Positions 42,830 to 47,174 of a DNA stretch of 47,174 nucleotides are shown in pieces. The stretch comes from an uncultured Muribaculaceae bacterium (GTDB lineage Bacteria; Bacteroidota; Bacteroidia; Bacteroidales; Muribaculaceae). The notes beneath the pieces are model-generated. The model saw only the letters and a list, made by a program, of their open reading frames with translations, was not told the DNA's origin and did no database searches. The position numbers and the translations under genes were made by a program. Each line of letters starts with the position of its first letter. Position 1 is the first letter of the stretch. The DNA lies in contig CAJUBC010000012.1 of the NCBI GenBank assembly GCA_910584545.1, positions 1-47,174 of the forward strand. Reading direction: 5' to 3'.

Positions 42830-43666
42830 TTAAAGGATTATCCGGTGTGAGTGTACTTCCTCTTCCATGAAGAGTGAGGCGAGCGAGTCGAATTTATCTT
42901 CGTTCTCGGTGGTGAGGAATTCCACCCCTCCACCTTTTAAACACTTTTCTTCCATTTCCGGATGTCTCTGCAGGTAGTCGGCGAGACTTTCCGCCACGAT
43001 TCCTCCCTGCGGCAGTATCCTGATGTCTTCCCTTACGTATTGTCTGATTTTGGGCAGTAGGAGCGGGTAGTGTGTGCATCCGAGGACTATCGTGTCTATC
43101 TCCGGGTCGTTTTCCAGCAGTTGGTCGATATATTTTCTCACGAAGTAGTCCGCGCCGGGTCCATCGGCCTCTCCGGCCTCCACGAGCGGCACCCACATCG
43201 GACACGCCATCTCGGTGATGCGTACGTCTGGCCACATCTTCTCCAATTCCATCCGGTACGAGTGGCTGTTGGCCGTTCCCGGTGTCGCGAAGAGTCCTAC
43301 ATGGCGGGTATCGGTGATGGTTCCCAATATCTCTACTGTCGGGCGGATCACTCCCAACACCCGGCGGTCCGGGTATTTCTCCGGCAATACCTGCTGCTGC
43401 ACGGAGCGCAAGGCCTTGGCCGACGCCGTGTTGCATGCGAGTATCACGAGGTGGCATCCGCGGGCGAACAGTTCCTCCACCGCTTCGCGGGTGAAGTCGA
43501 ATACTATGTCGAAACTGCGGTTGCCGTATGGCGCCCGCGCGTTGTCGCCCAAATACAGGTATTCATATTCGGGAAGACGTTTCCTTATCTCTTTCAGTAT
43601 CGTAAGCCCTCCGTAACCGGAGTCGAACACTCCGATTTTGCCGGGCTTCTCCTTAGACATACTCAT
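42830..43666 (-). CDS. murI: Glutamate racemase
   Basis: A 278-residue cytoplasmic enzyme converting L- to D-glutamate for peptidoglycan. The catalytic cysteines are Cys78 (LACNTASA) and Cys197 (LGCTHYPLL); the start is GVFDSGYGGLTIL (13-25), with DNARAPYG near 41-48. ATG at 43666 and 43660 are both possible. It is driven from the divergent promoter palindrome at 43711-43752. Confidence 0.95.
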   Translation of the reverse strand: MSMSKEKPGKIGVFDSGYGGLTILKEIRKRLPEYEYLYLGDNARAPYGNRSFDIVFDFTREAVEELFARGCHLVILACNTASAKALRSVQQQVLPEKYPDRRVLGVIRPTVEILGTITDTRHVGLFATPGTANSHSYRMELEKMWPDVRITEMACPMWVPLVEAGEADGPGADYFVRKYIDQLLENDPEIDTIVLGCTHYPLLLPKIRQYVREDIRILPQGGIVAESLADYLQRHPEMEEKCLKGGGVEFLTTENEDKFDSLASLFMEEEVHSHRIIL

Positions 43667-43710
43667 TGTTTATGTGTGTTCGTTTGTCTGTCCGCGGCGG
43701 TGTAAGCCTC

Positions 43711-43752
43711 CGTAGTGCAAAATTACAAAAATTTATTTAATTTTGCACTACG
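43711..43752. promoter_or_regulatory. Palindromic divergent promoter region
   Basis: CGTAGTGCAAAATTA (43711-43725), 12-base A/T spacer, TAATTTTGCACTACG (43738-43752) is a perfect 15-bp inverted repeat. Each arm contains a TAATTTTG -7 box pointing outward, so the same palindrome is placed to start murI leftward and the methyltransferase rightward. It could also be bound by a dimeric regulator. Confidence 0.7.
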
Positions 43753-43800
43753 AATGACATGCCTCGGCATCTGATGGTCTGAGGCCGCAACTTTCTTTAC

Positions 43801-44613
43801 ATGGAGAATCCTCGCGACATTGAAGTGACGCGGATTGAATCGCTCGACGATTCCCGCATCGGTATGTACAGCCGGCTTACCGAAGCCCAGCTGTGTGACT
43901 GTCTGCACACATCGGAGAGAATATTTATAGCGGAGAGTCCCAAGGTTATCCTCACGGCGCTCTCCGCAGGTTATCACCCTCTTTCGCTATTGTGCGAGGA
44001 GCGGCATCTGTGCGGTGACGCAGCTCCTATACTGGAGCGAGTGTCCGGTATTCCTGTCTATACCGGCGACCGGGATCTCCTTGCCGGAATCACGGGCTAT
44101 CGTCTCACGCGCGGAGTGCTGTGCGCGATGCGTCGTCCGGAGTTGCCCTCCGTGGAGCACGTATGCTCCGGAGCGCGTAGGTTAGTGGTGATCGACGGTG
44201 TGTGCGATACCACCAACATCGGTTCGATCTTCCGCTCGGCTGCCGCCCTCGGCATCGACGGCGTGTTGCTGACCCCCACATCGTGCGATCCGCTCAACCG
44301 ACGGGCTGTCCGAGTATCGATGGGTTCGGTATTCCTGATCCCATGGACATGGCTGGATGATGGAATCGCATCCTTGCGTGGTCTCGGATTCAAGACGGTT
44401 GCGATGGCGTTGCGGAAAGAGTCTGTACCTCTCGACGATCCGGTGCTGACCGCAGAGCCCCGCCTCGCGATAATCATGGGAACGGAGGGAGATGGTCTCG
44501 CCGATGAAACCATATCCGATGCCGATTACACAGTATGCATCCCGATGCATCACGGCGTAGATTCCCTGAACGTAGCTGCCGCCTCTGCCGTAGCCTTCTA
44601 TGCCCTGACCTGA
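43801..44613 (+). CDS. SpoU/TrmH-family RNA 2'-O-methyltransferase
   Basis: A 270-residue SPOUT enzyme. An N-terminal substrate-binding domain (about 1-105; RLTEAQLCDCLHTSERIFI) precedes the knotted SAM-binding core: VVIDGVCDTTNIGSIFRSAA (motif 1, about 122-141, with the NIG-x-x-x-R of the family), VSMGSVFLIPW, then AIIMGTEGDGLADETI and CIPMHHGVDSLNVAAASAVA (motif 3). It could act on rRNA or tRNA; the target cannot be told. It diverges from murI and converges with the T9SS-cargo gene. Confidence 0.9.
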   Translation: MENPRDIEVTRIESLDDSRIGMYSRLTEAQLCDCLHTSERIFIAESPKVILTALSAGYHPLSLLCEERHLCGDAAPILERVSGIPVYTGDRDLLAGITGYRLTRGVLCAMRRPELPSVEHVCSGARRLVVIDGVCDTTNIGSIFRSAAALGIDGVLLTPTSCDPLNRRAVRVSMGSVFLIPWTWLDDGIASLRGLGFKTVAMALRKESVPLDDPVLTAEPRLAIIMGTEGDGLADETISDADYTVCIPMHHGVDSLNVAAASAVAFYALT

Positions 44614-44634
44614 CTACGTTTGTGGGAATGGGTC

Positions 44635-45528
44635 TTACAGCACAATCTTGCGGACAGTGGAAGCCTCCCCGCTGGTTGCCTTGGCGATATAGATTCCGCC
44701 CGGCAGAGCCGATGTCTCCAATACCGCTTTATCGTCGCTCCGACTCCTGCCAATCAGCCTGCCCTCCAATGAATACAGCTCAAGCGAGACTTCTTTGCCC
44801 CCGCATACAGCCGAAACTGTACCGTCGGAATAAATCACTGTCATGTCTTCAGTATGTCTGATTTTATCAATTCCGGTATGTTCGCCCCCAAGCCTGTCGA
44901 AATCAGCTTTTGTAAAAATAACCTCGCCATCTTTCATACAGGACTCTACAAATGTTCCCTGATAACCTAAATAATAGTCAAAATTTATCATTATTGCAAA
45001 GTCTCTGCTGTATCCTATACCTTCTACCCATACAGACGGAGGCCAACCGCCGAATGTTATATATTTACGTTCCAGTGCGTCTGAGGATGTTATTAATCCC
45101 GAATCCATGACTTTCTCATAAGATCCTGATAATTCTCCATTTCGATCATACCATTCTATGCTGTCACCTTTCTCATACTTCATGTCAATAATCGGGAGAA
45201 AGCCATCCCATCCTTCTACATATAGTATTCCATTCTTCTCATATTGAACCTCTATCCGAGGATTCTCTCCATTCATTCCCGTTACAGACAACTTCTTGCA
45301 AGGAAGATCATGAACAGTCGTATCGCCTATGACTTTCGTCTCAGAATATACGGTGTCGTAATAAAAGTTCCCGGCAGTATCACTTTTCAGGTTTACAGTA
45401 CCAAGCACCCAGGATTTGCCCTCCTCAAGAATTGGAAGAAATTCCACATCTTTGCTCTTGGCCATAGGCCCACACAGCATAACCATTGCTACAATGATGG
45501 CCATTAATAATTTAAAACACTGTTTCAT
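44635..45528 (-). CDS. Secreted protein with type IX sorting domain
   Basis: A 297-residue exported protein of unknown function. Signal peptide MKQCFKLLMAIIVAMVMLCG-PMA, then a globular part with repeated GNFYYD/KGDSIEWYD-type strands and Glu/Asp-rich loops, and a C-terminal sorting domain in the last 75 residues: VCGGKEVSLELYSLEGRLIG, then LPGGIYIAKA and RKIVL, the T9SS type A pattern. It starts four bases after the stop of the C25 peptidase remnant, so the two were one operon. Confidence 0.75.
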   Translation of the reverse strand: MKQCFKLLMAIIVAMVMLCGPMAKSKDVEFLPILEEGKSWVLGTVNLKSDTAGNFYYDTVYSETKVIGDTTVHDLPCKKLSVTGMNGENPRIEVQYEKNGILYVEGWDGFLPIIDMKYEKGDSIEWYDRNGELSGSYEKVMDSGLITSSDALERKYITFGGWPPSVWVEGIGYSRDFAIMINFDYYLGYQGTFVESCMKDGEVIFTKADFDRLGGEHTGIDKIRHTEDMTVIYSDGTVSAVCGGKEVSLELYSLEGRLIGRSRSDDKAVLETSALPGGIYIAKATSGEASTVRKIVL

Positions 45529-45532
45529 AGTT

Positions 45533-46946
45533 TTAGTTCTTTGAATTGGTGATAGTTATCTCAGCTCCCTTTTCGATTTTTGTCCCAGCTTCAATAGTCG
45601 TAGTCCGTGCCTTGATTTTTGTCACAGACCCCTTGGAAAAGATCACGGGTCCGCTTTCCAGCAGTGGAGTGATATCGGAACCAATCTTGATATCCGGCCA
45701 TACAAATTCTGTCTCTCCGGAAAGAGTCTCGTTCTGGATACATCCTCGAACAATATGGAATGGAATATAATTTTTCTTCGTCACGCAGATACTGACATCA
45801 GAGGGGAAATCAGTCACACTGATATTTCTGACGTTCTCCCATACTTTATGGTATGATTGCCCGATATCATGAGCACTCATGATGCAGATGCGGCATCCAT
45901 CGACTCCTGTATCAATACTTAACTCACCATTTTGTACATTTACTGACAGCTTGTTGAATTTCTTGGGATCAGTGGTGTATATTGGCATTTCCGGGTCTCC
46001 TATAGGATTTAATCCGAACTGTACCCATCTTTCGGGGCTATCTGTATAACAGTTGTTAATCATCGCTAATTTTGCGGCCGAAACCAGAGCACCAAAATTT
46101 GTTTCGGAATATACATCTGAAAAAAGGTGATAGTAAAAATTGCCTTCATATTTAAGAGATGCTCCCAGCTTTTCAGCATCTAATAAATCCAGACCTTCTC
46201 TGGAACATCCAAGATATGCAATCACACCACTTTGTGGATTTCTGATGAATGTCTCGCTTAGACAGGGGTATGATTCTGTATCGAACGCGTTAGTAAAACA
46301 GGCCATCGTTGAGATAATGGTTGATGCTGAGTTGATTAGGCTTTTTGCATCAAGGTTCTTATAACTGTAAAAGGGATCTTCCATTCCCCATGCATCTACA
46401 TTACCATGCGTCATCATACTCACAAACGAGATTCCATGTGACAATCTTTCTGTAAGATTGGATACCGTGACATCATAGTCCTTACCATTTGGAAATCTGT
46501 ATAAGTATCAAAAGAATCATCGAGAGATCGCTCCATTCAGAGCTCAGTGTATAGAGACAGTTGGAGGCAGGGTAAGTTACGTTCCCATACGAAACCGTTC
46601 TTGCCGGAACCGGCTCCATAGCCCCGTCCGTAGTCACAGGCACAGGACCGGGTGCAATGGTGACATTGCTGCGGATCAGTCTCTTGGAGAAGCTGAGGCT
46701 TGACGACTCGTATTTTCTGGTTCCGGGAATGGCCAGTGACAGCGACCGTAACGGCAGTCCCGGCTCGTCAGGCGAGGAATAGGTGGCATCGCCGTCAGCC
46801 GCACTGATGACCAGGTTTCCGTTTTCATCGTAAGAGAACGTATAGTCGCTTTCCGAAAAGCTGACTGTGTAGTTCTCCATGGTCACGGCACCTTTCGCAG
46901 CAAGCGAAAAAGCCGCAAGCATTAGTATTATTGCTGTTTTTTTCAT
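45533..46946 (-). pseudogene. C25 (gingipain-like) peptidase, internally deleted
   Basis: Two frames form one broken gene. The first (46946-46482) has a signal peptide (MKKTAIILMLAAFSLAAKGA) and a C25 propeptide-like stretch ending YPASNCLYTLSSEW, then runs into a stop. The second (to 45533) is open from 46507 and carries the late catalytic part: THGNVDAWG with the catalytic His and STMACFTNAFD with the catalytic Cys, followed by an Ig-like domain. The frame changes within the 26-base overlap at 46482-46507. The segment of roughly 200 residues expected between propeptide and His motif is missing, so I read a deletion with frame change. The C-terminus also lacks the usual sorting domain. Active protease is unlikely. 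Confidence 0.7.
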
Positions 46947-47174
46947 TTTGGACTATATTAAGGAATGGGACTTCATCATATCTTGCTGGCTGTGTGAAAA
47001 CTGTCAGTCATTCAGAATTATATTCTTCCCGAAGGCGACGCAGGCAGTCATTGATAAAAGTAAAACTCGTTGTCTCATGATTTCAAAATTTAAGATTAAT
47101 ATTATATAAGCAGAGTCTAAATTAGGGATATTCAGTAAATATTCAACTGGTTGTTTGCCAATGTCATAGATATT

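Noticed and set aside
47004..47078. Minus-strand 24-codon ORF (MRQRVLLLSMTACVAFGKNI) upstream of the C25 remnant
   Set aside because: It resembles a signal peptide start but is stopped after 24 codons and no matching downstream part is seen; may be debris or chance. The rest of 46947-47174 shows no gene.

Overview
The window looks like a chromosomal segment from a Bacteroidales bacterium, most probably a gut lineage of the Muribaculaceae type; the family is inference, the order is better supported. Pointers are repeated Bacteroidota promoters (TTTG, about 20 bases, TAnnTTTG), type IX secretion (T9SS) sorting domains, a PorZ-like protein, a gingipain-like C25 peptidase remnant, a bacterial GH3 adenylase, an Mrp without a CxxC motif, and IS4/IS66-type remnants of kinds common in this group.

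Region 1 (1-1,000) is insertion-sequence debris: the end of a frameshifted IS4-family transposase, then a broken IS66-type small ORF. Region 2 (1,000-25,200) is a surface-polysaccharide locus with defence and conflict genes set between the glycan genes. It opens with a SIR2-STAND-TPR protein overlapping a glycosyltransferase/acetyltransferase fusion by 4 bases. Then come a frameshifted acyltransferase, a GT4, a Panacea/GNAT-like toxin-antitoxin pair, an Rpn-type nuclease, an OLD-like ATPase with a decayed partner, another glycosyltransferase, a TIGR04255-like three-gene cassette and tRNA-Leu(CAA). The second half is an uninterrupted glycan run: nucleotidyltransferase-aminotransferase fusion, opine-dehydrogenase-like enzyme, Wzx flippase, CDP-alcohol phosphotransferase, Wzy/EpsG-type polymerase, two glycosyltransferases and an epimerase. 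Together these suggest a polymer carrying a phospho-(amino)alcohol and perhaps a carboxyalkyl-amino acid.

Region 3 (25,200-44,650) is mostly core chromosome. It starts with an in-frame RdgB-PorZ fusion, a BspA-like leucine-rich-repeat protein, a GH3 adenylase and a membrane GT2, and continues with trmB, mrp, a MATE transporter, leuS, a coiled-coil membrane protein, rpoN, tRNA-Leu(UAA), murI and a SpoU-type methyltransferase. murI and the methyltransferase are driven from a 15-bp palindrome carrying a TAATTTTG box on each arm. Region 4 (44,650-47,174) is a degraded C25 peptidase with a downstream secreted protein bearing a T9SS sorting domain.

Recurring themes are single-base homopolymer frameshifts (A7 in the transposase, T6 in the acyltransferase, and a suspicious G7 at the GT2/acetyltransferase junction), a dispersed hairpin repeat confined to gaps in the accessory part, and a nearly identical promoter block in front of two unrelated accessory modules. 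All functional assignments rest on reading the sequence and knowledge of families; no database search was run.
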